A DNA stretch of 64,000 bases from Corynebacterium epidermidicanis (lineage in GTDB: Bacteria > Actinomycetota > Actinomycetes > Mycobacteriales > Mycobacteriaceae): NCBI RefSeq assembly GCF_001021025.1, contig NZ_CP011541.1, positions 1,736,001 to 1,800,000 of the forward strand, given 5' to 3'. Positions 8,626 to 16,921 of this stretch are shown here, piece after piece. How positions within the stretch are numbered: the first letter of the stretch is position 1; each line of letters opens with the position of its first letter. Below the pieces are notes generated by a model. That model was not told where the DNA came from. It worked only from the letters and a program-made list of their open reading frames with translations, and made no database searches. Both the position numbers and the translations under genes were made by a program.

Positions 8626-10725
8626 CTAGTTAGCTTGGAGTACGAGTTGTCCCTCTTGTGGCGGTGAGAGCGGAACATTGTCACGGTTCAACAGCCAAGC
8701 ACCAATGTCGTGGAACAGCGGCGCGGCAGACTGTCCGCCCTCGCCGTGTACGCCACGTTGCGGTTCGTCGAGGACGATGCCAATGACGAATCGTGGGTTG
8801 TCGGCAGGTGCGATGCCCGCGAAGGTAATCCAATACTTGTCATTGGAGTACGCCTGAGTAACCGGATCCACTTTTTGCGCGGTACCGGTCTTTCCAGAAA
8901 CTTGGTAGCCTTCGATGCCCGCTCCGGCACCAGTACCACTTTGCACGCCGGTTGGGTCCTTTTGGGTCACACTGCGGAACATATCGACGACAGTCCGCGC
9001 AGTCTCGGGGCTCACTACCTGCGTCTTCTGCGGTTCAGGCTGGCGTAGTTCGCCACCATCTGGACCGGTTACCTTCTTGATGATGCGTGGTTCGATCCGG
9101 GTACCTCCGTTGGCCAGCGTTTGGTAAATGCTCGTCATTTGCAGCAAGGACATCGACATACCTTGACCGATCGGAAGGTTGGCAAATGTGCCTCCGGACC
9201 ATTGGGATCGAGCCGGCAAGAGCCCCTGGGTCTCACTTGGCAGCTCAATGCCAGTGGCTTTGCCAATGCCAAACTTTTCCAGATAGCTTGCGAAGGTATC
9301 CTCTCCCACGCGCTGGGCAAGCATCAACGTGCCCACGTTGGAGGATTTTCCGAATACACCGGTGGTGGTGTATCCGACGGTCCCGTGGCTCCAGGCGTCC
9401 CGAACATTAACGCCCGACATGTTGATAGACCCAGGCACTTGTAGCACTTCGTCCGGGGTGGTCAGCTTCCCTTCAATCGCGGCAGCTGCGGTGATAATCT
9501 TTGCTACCGAACCGGGTTCGAAGGGGTGTGTGACAGCCGGGTTATCAAAGCTCTTGCCTCGTTCTACTTGCTTTGAAACATCCCCGGTCGGGTCGACAGT
9601 ATCAGTATTAGCCATCGCTAAGACTTCTCCTGTCTTAGCATCGAGCACCACTGCAGCAGCACTCTTAGCTTTGGAATTTGCCTTTGCCTGCTCCAGTTGT
9701 TGCTGGACATAAGTCTGCAGATTGAGGTCGAGGGTGAGTTCAATGCCAGCACCGTTGGTGACCGGGATGTCGTCGCGAAGCGTGCCCGGGATAGCCTGAC
9801 CATTGGCGGAGACGTCTTGGGTGACTCGACCGTCGACACCTGCGAGCAGGGCGTCTTGGGCAGCTTCGAGGCCAAACTGGCCTTCGCCGTCCATGGAGAT
9901 CTTGCCAACCACATTTTCGCCGACCGCACCGTTGGGGTACTGCCTTATATCTTGATGATCGGCTGCTACCCCGGGGAATCGCTTGGCTACGTCCGCTGCC
10001 ACATCCGGGTCGACATTGCGCACGAGTACCTCGTAGTGCGTGTCTGCTCGCAGTTTTGTTTTCAGGTCGTCTGAATTGACTTTGCTTCGGGACGCACCGG
10101 CAGCTTCGATGGCCTTGGGGATCTCCTGCGCCATCTCCTCGAGTTTGTCCTGCAGCATTTGTTCAAGCACGGCGTCGCGTTGCTCCTGTGGGATGGCCGC
10201 GAGCTTGCCGTCGATCGCGAGCTGTTGCCGAGCTCGTTCTTTGATTTCCATGCGCAGCCGCTGTGGTGACACGGTCAGCGATCGAGCCTGCATGGTGTAT
10301 GCCAAAGGGCTACCGTTTCGATCCGTGATCTCTCCGCGACGTGCGGGGTCCACGTACACGCGGGCGCGTTGTTCTTGAGCTTTCGCCGAGAACTCCGGCC
10401 CCCACACCACTTGCACCCAGCCTAAGCGGGCAACAAGGGCAATTGAGGCTGCAACAGCGAGACCACGGGCAAATTTGAAGCGCTTCTTTTCCCGGGAAGT
10501 CTTTGGCACTGCCGGGCCGTCAGGACGCATAGATGGTCCTGGTTGGCGAAGTGCCTGGCTGCGAGCTTGGGGTGCTGCCCCTGGCGCTTGTCGACGTTCA
10601 TTTCTTGGCGTCGGGCTGCCAGGTGCATCGAGGAGATGCGCGGAAGACAAATCGCGAGAAGAGTAGCCTCTTCTCGCACCTGAGCGTGGTCCCCCTTGTG
10701 ACCGGCCTTTACGGGGCGGGGTCAT
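8626..10725 (-). CDS. ftsI: Septal class B penicillin-binding protein (PBP3/PBP2b-type transpeptidase)
   Basis: Transpeptidase that cross-links septal peptidoglycan with FtsW. Order of parts in 699 residues: a basic, Gly/Pro/Arg-rich cytoplasmic tail (1-80), one transmembrane anchor (about 86-105), the dimerisation domain starting with RGEITDRNG, then the transpeptidase with catalytic SVAK (406-409), SSN (461-463) and KTG (612-614). The start ATG overlaps the stop of the FtsL-like gene (ATGA at 10722-10725). The roughly 80-residue tail is long compared with E. coli but common in Actinobacteria. Confidence 0.96.
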   Translation of the reverse strand: MTPPRKGRSQGGPRSGARRGYSSRDLSSAHLLDAPGSPTPRNERRQAPGAAPQARSQALRQPGPSMRPDGPAVPKTSREKKRFKFARGLAVAASIALVARLGWVQVVWGPEFSAKAQEQRARVYVDPARRGEITDRNGSPLAYTMQARSLTVSPQRLRMEIKERARQQLAIDGKLAAIPQEQRDAVLEQMLQDKLEEMAQEIPKAIEAAGASRSKVNSDDLKTKLRADTHYEVLVRNVDPDVAADVAKRFPGVAADHQDIRQYPNGAVGENVVGKISMDGEGQFGLEAAQDALLAGVDGRVTQDVSANGQAIPGTLRDDIPVTNGAGIELTLDLNLQTYVQQQLEQAKANSKAKSAAAVVLDAKTGEVLAMANTDTVDPTGDVSKQVERGKSFDNPAVTHPFEPGSVAKIITAAAAIEGKLTTPDEVLQVPGSINMSGVNVRDAWSHGTVGYTTTGVFGKSSNVGTLMLAQRVGEDTFASYLEKFGIGKATGIELPSETQGLLPARSQWSGGTFANLPIGQGMSMSLLQMTSIYQTLANGGTRIEPRIIKKVTGPDGGELRQPEPQKTQVVSPETARTVVDMFRSVTQKDPTGVQSGTGAGAGIEGYQVSGKTGTAQKVDPVTQAYSNDKYWITFAGIAPADNPRFVIGIVLDEPQRGVHGEGGQSAAPLFHDIGAWLLNRDNVPLSPPQEGQLVLQAN

Positions 10726-11447
10726 TGAGCTCCTTGCCCCATTCCACTAGCTTGGTTTGCGCGAACTCGAGGTTGATATGGCGCTACCTCGGGGCCGCTA
10801 GGCTGTGGGATGGAATTGACGTTGTTGGTTACTTCCCTGGTTTCCTTCGGATTGCTGGAGGCCACGTCGGGCCGAACTTGCGCACCGTTGACGTCAATAA
10901 TAGGCCGGGTGGCTTCTGGTTTACTTGGACGCTGCTCCGTAATCTCGCCATTATTTTCCACCACGAGTACGCCCGGCTGATCTGGCACTACCATTTTCTT
11001 GTCAGCGGCGCGTCGGGTGATCTCGGCTGAGGCCTTGGCGGCCTCCACATCACGATTCAAGGTTTCCAGCTGGTTGTTCAACTGAGTTTCCTGCGCGGTC
11101 AGTTTCTGCAGCTCGAAGGCTTGTTCCGTGGTCCGGCCGGACAGGAGCATCGCGGCTGCGACGATAGCCGCCAGACAAATCGATACCGCTACAACGAGCT
11201 TGACGCGCTCCGGGTCCGCTTTGTGCTGCTCAACGCGACGTCCGCGGACGGAGACGACCTGCTTTGACCCGAGGGTTTTTTGCAGGCGGTTCTTGCGGGT
11301 CGGCTGACCAAGGCCTGTGCTGCGCTGTGGGCGGGCGAATGGTTCGCTGCGGACTGGCTCCGTCCGGCGCGGTGTGCGTTGCGGGCGATCGAGCAGCAGG
11401 GTGTGTGCGCGTCGCGATTCGTTTCGTGGCGGGGTGGTGATGCTCAT
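10722..11447 (-). CDS. FtsL-like bitopic septum protein (Rv2164c-type)
   Basis: A 241-residue protein with a basic N-terminal half, one transmembrane helix (about residues 78-100, [16 protein letters not shown]) and immediately after it a heptad-rich stretch beginning [20 protein letters not shown], i.e. a short periplasmic coiled coil. This is the FtsL/DivIC architecture. It sits between rsmH and ftsI, the place of ftsL, overlapping both by 4 bases. The C-terminal about 90 residues are Pro/Asn-rich and low in predicted structure. Role as FtsL partner of FtsI/FtsW is inferred from topology and position, not from strong sequence identity. Confidence 0.75.
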   Translation of the reverse strand: MSITTPPRNESRRAHTLLLDRPQRTPRRTEPVRSEPFARPQRSTGLGQPTRKNRLQKTLGSKQVVSVRGRRVEQHKADPERVKLVVAVSICLAAIVAAAMLLSGRTTEQAFELQKLTAQETQLNNQLETLNRDVEAAKASAEITRRAADKKMVVPDQPGVLVVENNGEITEQRPSKPEATRPIIDVNGAQVRPDVASSNPKETREVTNNVNSIPQPSGPEVAPYQPRVRANQASGMGQGAQ

Positions 11448-12448
11448 GAGTTTTCCTCTCCGTCCGCTGTAGCGATTCGTTCGGCCGCGCGCACACGCAC
11501 GGGTGCGGCCCGGGGGTTGTCGTCAATTTCTTGTTCGGAAGCGGTTTCGGCACCACGGGTCACCAGCCGGAATTCGGCTGCGGTGCCCGGGAGGTCCATC
11601 GGTAGTCCTTGCGGGGTCTTTGAGGTCGTCAACTGCGCCAATGCCTTCTTGACGATCTTGTCTTCCAAGGACTGGTAACTCATGAAGACCACACGACCAC
11701 CAAGCGCCAAACGATCGCAGATAACTGGAATCACGTTGGCCAGTGCGTCGAGCTCACCGTTGACTTCCACACGCAGGGCCTGGAAGGTCCGCTTTGCTGG
11801 GTGCCCGCCGGTTCGACGGGTAGCGGCCGGAATAGTTGCATATAGCAGCTCCACCAGACGCGCCGAATTCTTAAACGGTTCCTTTTCCCGTTCCCGAAGC
11901 ACTGCCGAGGCGATTTTCCCCGCGAAGCGCTCGTCGCCATAGGCTTTGAGCACATGTGCCAACTCGCCGTGGGAGTAAGTGTTCAGCACGTCCGCTGCGG
12001 TAATGCCCCGCGACGGGTCCATGCGCATATCCAATGGAGCGTCTACCTTGTAGGCGAATCCGCGCTCGGCCTGATCAAGTTGCATCGAGGAAACACCCAG
12101 GTCAAAGAGCGCGCCGGCCACTCCCGCTGCGCGTACCTTATCAAAAATCTCACCTTCACCAGCATCAATTGCCTCACCCAGTCCGTCGAACCGGGTATGA
12201 ACTCCTACGAATCGACCCGGGAAAGCAGCCAACCGGCGGGTGGCATCGGCAAGCGCCTGCGCGTCGCGATCAATACCGATCACACTTGCCTTGGGGAACT
12301 GCTGCAGGAAATATTCGGTGTGCCCACCGGCACCCAACGTCCCGTCAACGATGACTGCTTGCTCGCCAAGCTTGTCGACGGCCGGTTGGAGCAATTGCGC
12401 CATCCGGTCACGCATCACTGGGATGTGTCCGTGTTCGTTCGTGGTCAT
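11444..12448 (-). CDS. rsmH: 16S rRNA (cytosine1402-N4)-methyltransferase
   Basis: RsmH (MraW) methylates N4 of C1402 in 16S rRNA using SAM. The protein (334 residues) begins HIPVMRDRM and carries the SAM loop [13 protein letters not shown], then [26 protein letters not shown] and PLDMRMD, all hallmarks of the family. The start at 12448 follows GGGGGAGG by about 10 bases. It is separated from mraZ by 185 bases that hold a large inverted repeat (see 12511-12600). Confidence 0.97.
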   Translation of the reverse strand: MTTNEHGHIPVMRDRMAQLLQPAVDKLGEQAVIVDGTLGAGGHTEYFLQQFPKASVIGIDRDAQALADATRRLAAFPGRFVGVHTRFDGLGEAIDAGEGEIFDKVRAAGVAGALFDLGVSSMQLDQAERGFAYKVDAPLDMRMDPSRGITAADVLNTYSHGELAHVLKAYGDERFAGKIASAVLREREKEPFKNSARLVELLYATIPAATRRTGGHPAKRTFQALRVEVNGELDALANVIPVICDRLALGGRVVFMSYQSLEDKIVKKALAQLTTSKTPQGLPMDLPGTAAEFRLVTRGAETASEQEIDDNPRAAPVRVRAAERIATADGEENS

Positions 12449-12510
12449 GTGCGGGCACCTCCCCCTTTTTCCTGCATTGCGTTACCGACTAGTGCGTGCC
12501 TGCGACCTAG

Positions 12511-12600
12511 TGTGTATAGGGCTCCGCTCGAATGGGACGGCTCTGATGTCGGGGAAGTACACCAGAACAATCAACCACTCGAGCGGAGTCCTTATACACA
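12511..12600. repeat. Large inverted repeat between mraZ and rsmH
   Basis: Arms at 12511-12534 and 12575-12600 pair with one bulge and about three mismatches (left arm TGTGTATAGGGCTCCGCTCG..., right arm is its complement) around a 40-base loop. On the minus-strand transcript it forms a stable hairpin within the mraZ-rsmH leader. There is no T tract, so it is not an ordinary terminator. It could be an attenuator, an RNA-processing site or the remains of a small inverted-repeat element. Confidence 0.7.
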
Positions 12601-12633
12601 CAAACTCCGCAGCTGAGCGCTGTTGCGTTTGGA

Positions 12634-13065
12634 CTAAAGCAATCCACCCAAGACGTCGTCTTCGCCGGCGGAGTAAGCAGCTTCAGTTTCCGCTTGGTAG
12701 TTGGCCCATGCCTCTGCGTCCCAGATCTCTAGAAAATCGACCGAACCAATCACGACACATTCTTTGGTCAACCCGGCGTATGTGCGATGAGGGGCAGACA
12801 AGGTAATTCGCCCTTGTCCATCGGGACGCTGTTCATCCGCACTTGCTGCCAAGTTACGAATAAATGCGCGCGCTTCCGGATTGGTTCGAGAGACCAATGC
12901 GGCTTTGCGAGCCCGTTCCTCAAACTCCGCCTTCGGGTACACGGCCAACGAGTGGTCTTGCCCCTTGGTGATCATCAACCCTCCAGCTAATTCCTCACGA
13001 AATTTCGCCGGCAGAGTCAATCGACCCTTGTCATCCAGTTTTGGCGTGTAGGTACCAAGAAACAT
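12634..13065 (-). CDS. mraZ: Transcriptional regulator MraZ
   Basis: First gene of the dcw operon; a ring-forming DNA-binding protein that represses its own operon by binding TGGGN repeats. The 143-residue protein has two SpoVT/AbrB-like halves, each with the family motif: [13 protein letters not shown] near residue 10 and [12 protein letters not shown] near residue 85. I chose ATG 13065 ([14 protein letters not shown], preceded by AAAGGTGGG) over an in-frame GTG four codons upstream, as this is the canonical MraZ N-terminus. Confidence 0.95.
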   Translation of the reverse strand: MFLGTYTPKLDDKGRLTLPAKFREELAGGLMITKGQDHSLAVYPKAEFEERARKAALVSRTNPEARAFIRNLAASADEQRPDGQGRITLSAPHRTYAGLTKECVVIGSVDFLEIWDAEAWANYQAETEAAYSAGEDDVLGGLL

Positions 13066-13210
13066 TCCTGGACCCACCTTTCACTAGCCATCACTTGGAA
13101 AAAGTCGTTGAGTGTTTCTTTTTTGGTTTTGGTCGGTTTCTAGCGATAGACGCCCGACGCTTGTTTTAGCTCCTTTCGGCTGCCAATCCGCACATCGAGA
13201 CACCAATACC

Positions 13211-13245
13211 TTCCACCGACACCCACAATACCCCACTTTCCCCCA
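13211..13245 (-). promoter_or_regulatory. MraZ operator: four 10-bp-spaced TGGGN repeats
   Basis: On the minus strand the order is TGGGG(13245-13241)-N5-TGGGG(13235-13231)-N5-TGGGT(13225-13221)-N5-TGGAA(13215-13211), the fourth being degenerate. MraZ is known to bind three or four TGGGN boxes separated by 5 bases upstream of mraZ, so this is a strong match about 145 bases before the mraZ start. The exact promoter was not resolved by eye. Confidence 0.85.
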
Positions 13246-13809
13246 CCTACAACCCCCAGACATAAACTTTTTCCACATCCTGTCCAAGTATCTGCAGGTC
13301 AAGACGTAAAAATTAAGTGGGGAAACTTTAAAGACAAACCTGCATCTTTGGCCACTTTGAAGCACACCCACCCCAATAGTCAGCAGGGTGATACGTAGGC
13401 ACAGCACAGCCCCAACGTTCCGAACGCTTCATTTCCGCAGGTAAAGTGCGCGAGTCAACTTAGATCATTTAAGTTGGTGGGGCAAAGTGGGGTGTGCTGG
13501 TGGTGGGAAGTGGGGCAAAGATTGCAAACGGCAGTACTTCTTCCATTCCGCACCACTGAACGCAGCGCCATACCCCTGGGACGCGCTAGTGAAGCCCAAC
13601 CGTCCGGGCACCCTTGCAGCCCGGACGCGCAGTTCCGCTGCCGAGACTGGTTTAATCGAAACGACTTGGCGGGCTTGCCTGGCTATAACGAGCGAGATGA
13701 CCGCATCAACGGTCACACTGTTCTTTGCTTAACCTTCTGTCATTCATGATTTCCGCAACGTTGTCGGCCTGAAGCCAGTATTTACTGTTGTCTGAGAGTC
13801 GTAGCCCGC
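13246..13809. other. Non-coding region with a second TGGGG array
   Basis: No convincing gene. The plus strand carries TGGGG at 13478-13482 and 13488-13492, TGGTG at 13498-13502, and TGGGG at 13511-13515, i.e. MraZ-type boxes with 10-bp phasing but inverted relative to the mraZ operator. Another single TGGGG is at 13318-13322. The largest open frames here (80-90 codons) have no recognisable domain and poor ribosome sites. Confidence 0.55.
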
Positions 13810-13975
13810 TCGATGTCGTCCCTTCGGTGTAGTCGGACTACCGCTGTGGGATTTTATTCATTAAAAAACGCTGCTCTACGTAGTCGGACTACGCCGAAGC
13901 GACGACATAGCACTTGTGCAGCAAACCCGCACGGCCGGCGACACACCGGCCGGACACACTTTTCTCTACTTAACC
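13810..13975 (-). repeat. Interspersed inverted-repeat element, copy 1
   Basis: About 166 bases that are clearly homologous (read on the minus strand) to 40393-40562. Its 105-base core is bounded by inverted repeats of about 31 bases containing the near-palindrome GTAGTCCGACTAC, ending CTATGTCGTC on one side; the middle is AT-rich. Next to the core a shared flank includes GTTAAGTAGAGA and GTGCGGGTTTGCTGCAC. It carries no gene. It resembles a MITE or a REP-type palindromic repeat; I do not recognise a named family. Confidence 0.8.
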
Positions 13976-14005
13976 CCTGTTTCAAGGCCCCCACACGATC
14001 CCGAA

Positions 14006-14049
14006 ACAAAAGAAGGGGCACCTCGCAGTTGCGAAGTACCCCTTCTTTT
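14006..14049. terminator. Bidirectional-looking intrinsic terminator
   Basis: AAAAGAAGGGG at 14008-14018 pairs with CCCCTTCTTTT at 14039-14049, extended by an inner TCGCA/TGCGA stem, with T-rich ends on both strands. It lies 36 bases beyond the stop of the DUF3040 gene (minus strand), which it most likely terminates. Confidence 0.85.
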
Positions 14050-14084
14050 CGGGAGTGAATGCTTAAGCGGTTGCCGAACGCTAA

Positions 14085-14495
14085 TTAGGAACGATCATCA
14101 AACCTGCCACGAAAGCGCTCGTCCATCCGGTCGGTAAATCCACCGCCACTTGATGGAGCGGATGGCCCTGGCCTCGAGCCAAGGGTTGCAGGCCGAGGAA
14201 TCGCCGGAGTTTTGGCATCATTAGCGCGAATCATCCACAGACCTGCGCCAAACATGAGCAAAAAGCCAACCACACTGAGCGCTACGAACCAGAGATTTGT
14301 TTGGCTCAGAGCAATTCCGCCGATCAACACCACTAGGCCAAGAACGAAAATCGCAATAGCCTGGAGGGAAAAAGTGAAGCCACCGCCACCGTGGTGCTCC
14401 ACCCCTGACACAGCAGAGCCGAACTTAGGGTCGTCAGCCAAGAGAGATTGCTCGATCTCCCTGAGCGCACGCAGCTCCTGTTCAGAAAGCGCCAC
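14085..14495 (-). CDS. DUF3040 small membrane protein
   Basis: Starting at GTG 14495 (GGAGG five bases upstream) the product has 136 residues: an N-terminal amphipathic stretch ALSEQELRALREIEQSLLADDPKF typical of DUF3040, then two transmembrane helices (about residues 47-68 and 72-92), and a Pro/Gly/Arg-rich tail. The corresponding M. tuberculosis gene (Rv2169c) lies at the same place beside the dcw operon. Function unknown. An in-frame ATG four codons upstream overlaps the ribosome site and is less likely. Confidence 0.85.
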   Translation of the reverse strand: MALSEQELRALREIEQSLLADDPKFGSAVSGVEHHGGGGFTFSLQAIAIFVLGLVVLIGGIALSQTNLWFVALSVVGFLLMFGAGLWMIRANDAKTPAIPRPATLGSRPGPSAPSSGGGFTDRMDERFRGRFDDRS

Positions 14496-14637
14496 AACTT
14501 CCTCCATCCCCTACGGCGAAAGTCTCAGTCCAGCTGGGAATCTATCGCGGATTCAACTTTGTACTACTCATCTCAACGTCAAGACTAATCCTAAAGTTCC
14601 CGTTTTTCGAAAAATCTAACTCCGCCCCCAAAGACAC

Positions 14638-15066
14638 CTATGCAGCCACCGTAGTTTCAAGCCCAACCGACTCCACGAAGTCCAGAAACTGCTCAGACAA
14701 ATTCAGCAATCGGAGGGCATCGACGGGCTCAAAATCTACCTCAAGCCCAGTGAGCAGCCGAGAACGCAGTTGAGAAAAACGAGCAAACTGTCGAGCCCAC
14801 CCTTTTCCTGCTCCATCAACGAGCGATAATTGATCCCATGCACTCCGGGGCAACCGTTTCCGCTTCGCTATGGGGGAGGCTGCAACATAAGCACCTGCTG
14901 TGCGCAGCGCTGCTTGATAACTAAATTCGACCGCATCTGAATAGTTTCCCGCCCGATAGGCCCAGGATGCATCTCGGAGCAGCACGCTAGCTCGAGAAAT
15001 CATCTGGATGTGCTTAATTTGTGGTCGACGAGCAAAACGAGTTGTTGCGGATACCACGGTATTCAT
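14638..15066 (-). CDS. HEPN-like helical protein (SAV_6107 type)
   Basis: 142 residues from ATG 15066, which has AGAGGA about 11 bases upstream; the frame stays open to 15228 but the extra N-terminus is cysteine-rich and unlike the family. The segment LLRDASWAYRAGNYSDAVEFSYQAALRTAGAYVA is helical and resembles the SAV_6107-type HEPN domain of actinomycetes. Some HEPN proteins are RNases with an RX4-6H motif; I see no clear such motif here, so catalytic activity is not claimed. Divergent from the GNAT gene. Confidence 0.65.
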   Translation of the reverse strand: MNTVVSATTRFARRPQIKHIQMISRASVLLRDASWAYRAGNYSDAVEFSYQAALRTAGAYVAASPIAKRKRLPRSAWDQLSLVDGAGKGWARQFARFSQLRSRLLTGLEVDFEPVDALRLLNLSEQFLDFVESVGLETTVAA

Positions 15067-15246
15067 CAGGATCACGTCCTCTGTGCGATGTATGTGTTTT
15101 GTTGCCCTTAACCCTAGAAGGAGGGGTCGACACGAACACCCACTAGCTAGAACAGGTGTTCGAATGGCAAAATCAGAACCGCCTTTAATTGCAGCCAAAA
15201 GTAAAAAGCTCCCACACCACAACCTCAATCATGATTCGATATATTT

Positions 15247-15843
15247 GTGCAGATTGAATTTCGACGACTGAGCAAAATAGAGTTCATCACTCTCGCCCCA
15301 CGGCTGGTCGAGATCTACCTTCGCGCCATGCACTACGACCCAGATTTGCTCGAAACCCGAGTAACCGCCTGGCGGCAACATACCCAGCTCCCCGGCTTCG
15401 CTGCCATCATTGCCATTACCGACAACCGGGAAATCGTTGGGATCGCCTACGGACACTCTGGAACTCCACTGAACTGGTGGCATACCCAAATCCAGCGTGG
15501 TCTTCATTCCGCAAATTCCTACACTCCGGAAAACCGACGCACGCTGAGCAACTATTTCGAACTCAGCGAGATCCACGTCGACCCAGAAGCTCAAGGTGTC
15601 GGCATTGGGCGACAGCTGCTTTTGCGACTAGCTGAAACCACCCGACACCCATCAATACTGCTGTCCACTCCAGAAGTCCCGGCAGAAAACAATGCCGCCT
15701 TCGGGCTTTATCGACGCCTGGGTTTCACGGACTTGCTACGCCACCATGTCTTTTCTGGGGACGCTCGCGAGTTCGCGATTCTACAGGCCACTCTCCCCTT
15801 CCCCCATGTCGAATCGGCAACTGAACACGTCGATAAGCGCTAG
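15247..15843 (+). CDS. GNAT-family N-acetyltransferase (Rv2170-type)
   Basis: 198 residues from a GTG start; ribosome site poor. The acetyl-CoA loop EAQGVGIGRQLLLRLAE (Q-x-x-G-x-G/A) follows the beta-strand ELSEIHVDP, and a later NNAAFGLYRRLGF segment completes the GNAT fold. In M. tuberculosis the orthologous position holds Rv2170, a GNAT enzyme. Substrate not visible from sequence. It converges on metF, the two genes overlapping by four bases at their stops. Confidence 0.85.
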   Translation: MQIEFRRLSKIEFITLAPRLVEIYLRAMHYDPDLLETRVTAWRQHTQLPGFAAIIAITDNREIVGIAYGHSGTPLNWWHTQIQRGLHSANSYTPENRRTLSNYFELSEIHVDPEAQGVGIGRQLLLRLAETTRHPSILLSTPEVPAENNAAFGLYRRLGFTDLLRHHVFSGDAREFAILQATLPFPHVESATEHVDKR

Positions 15844-16808
15844 CGGATGGCGTCATGCCCCTTGTCCACACCCCAGGCCGGAGCCATTCCTAAGTTGTGG
15901 AGGACTTCCTGGGTCGCTCGTGCGTTGTTGAGGGTCATAAAGTGCATGCCGGGAACCCCTTCCGCGATGAGACGCTCCGCCAGCTCCGTGCTCAATTCAA
16001 TACCGACCGAGCGCACATAGTCCGCGCCATGAGGTTCCGCCTCGTGGAGGCGTCGTCGCAAAGCTGCGGGCACCGATGCCCCAGAGAGATCTACTTGGCG
16101 CTGCATGCCGCGCACGCTGGTGATCGGCATGATTCCGGGAATGATCGGCTTGGCGCCATGTTCTGGATCTTCGGCGATCAGGCGGTCACGCAGGCGCAAA
16201 AAATGCTCCACGTCGAAAAACATCTGCGTAATAGAATACGCTGCCCCGGCTCGAAGTTTGCGGAGGGTGTTGTACGTATCAGTTTCGAGGCAGTCTGCAC
16301 GGTGATGCCCTTCTGGGAATGAAGCGATCCCCACCTCAAAACGGCTACACGACGGGTGCTGCTGAATGAGCTCGATGAGCTCAGATGCATACTCCAAACC
16401 GTCGGCCGTTTTTGTCCAGGGGCCGAGCGGGTCGCCGGGTGGATCGCCACGCAACGCCAACACGTTGGTAAGACCAGCGTCGGCGTAAGTAGAGAGAATA
16501 TCGTGCAGTTGCTGGCAAGGGTGATCCACGAGGGTCAAGTGCACAAGCGTGGTCAGCGGGTATTGGGCAAGCTGCTGCGCTACCCGGAAAGTGCGATCCC
16601 GAGTGGAGCCACCTGCGCCGTAGGTCACCGACACGAAAGAGACTCCAAGATCCTTAAACACCAGCGCTGCGTCGAACAGGCGCCTCTCTGCGGCTTCGTC
16701 ACGCGGCGGCATGAACTCGACAGAAAACGGAATCCGACCGGGGGTAGGTTGGGAGAGGACATCAACGATATGACGCTGATAGTTCGGAATTACTCGGGAA
16801 TCTGTCAT
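15840..16808 (-). CDS. metF: 5,10-methylenetetrahydrofolate reductase
   Basis: Reduces 5,10-methylene-THF to 5-methyl-THF for methionine synthesis; FAD-dependent TIM barrel. 322 residues. The opening IPFSVEFMPPRDEAAE (catalytic Glu), SVTYGAGGST, ALRGDPPGD and ITQMFFD are characteristic. The ATG at 16808 is preceded by TAAGAT eight bases upstream rather than by a good ribosome site, suggesting a leaderless transcript. Confidence 0.95.
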   Translation of the reverse strand: MTDSRVIPNYQRHIVDVLSQPTPGRIPFSVEFMPPRDEAAERRLFDAALVFKDLGVSFVSVTYGAGGSTRDRTFRVAQQLAQYPLTTLVHLTLVDHPCQQLHDILSTYADAGLTNVLALRGDPPGDPLGPWTKTADGLEYASELIELIQQHPSCSRFEVGIASFPEGHHRADCLETDTYNTLRKLRAGAAYSITQMFFDVEHFLRLRDRLIAEDPEHGAKPIIPGIMPITSVRGMQRQVDLSGASVPAALRRRLHEAEPHGADYVRSVGIELSTELAERLIAEGVPGMHFMTLNNARATQEVLHNLGMAPAWGVDKGHDAIR

Positions 16809-16921
16809 GCCTGGGTATCTTATTCATAGAGGGTGCGCCTTCGTGGCAAAAACGCCGAAAAAATAGACAGCTTTGTTTGTTTTACTAATTTATTTTTAGA
16901 CAGCTAGGTAGGAAACATCAG

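Noticed and set aside
13465..13749. Overlapping 83- and 91-codon frames on both strands
   Set aside because: No domain or ribosome site; the DNA is better explained by the TGGGG arrays.
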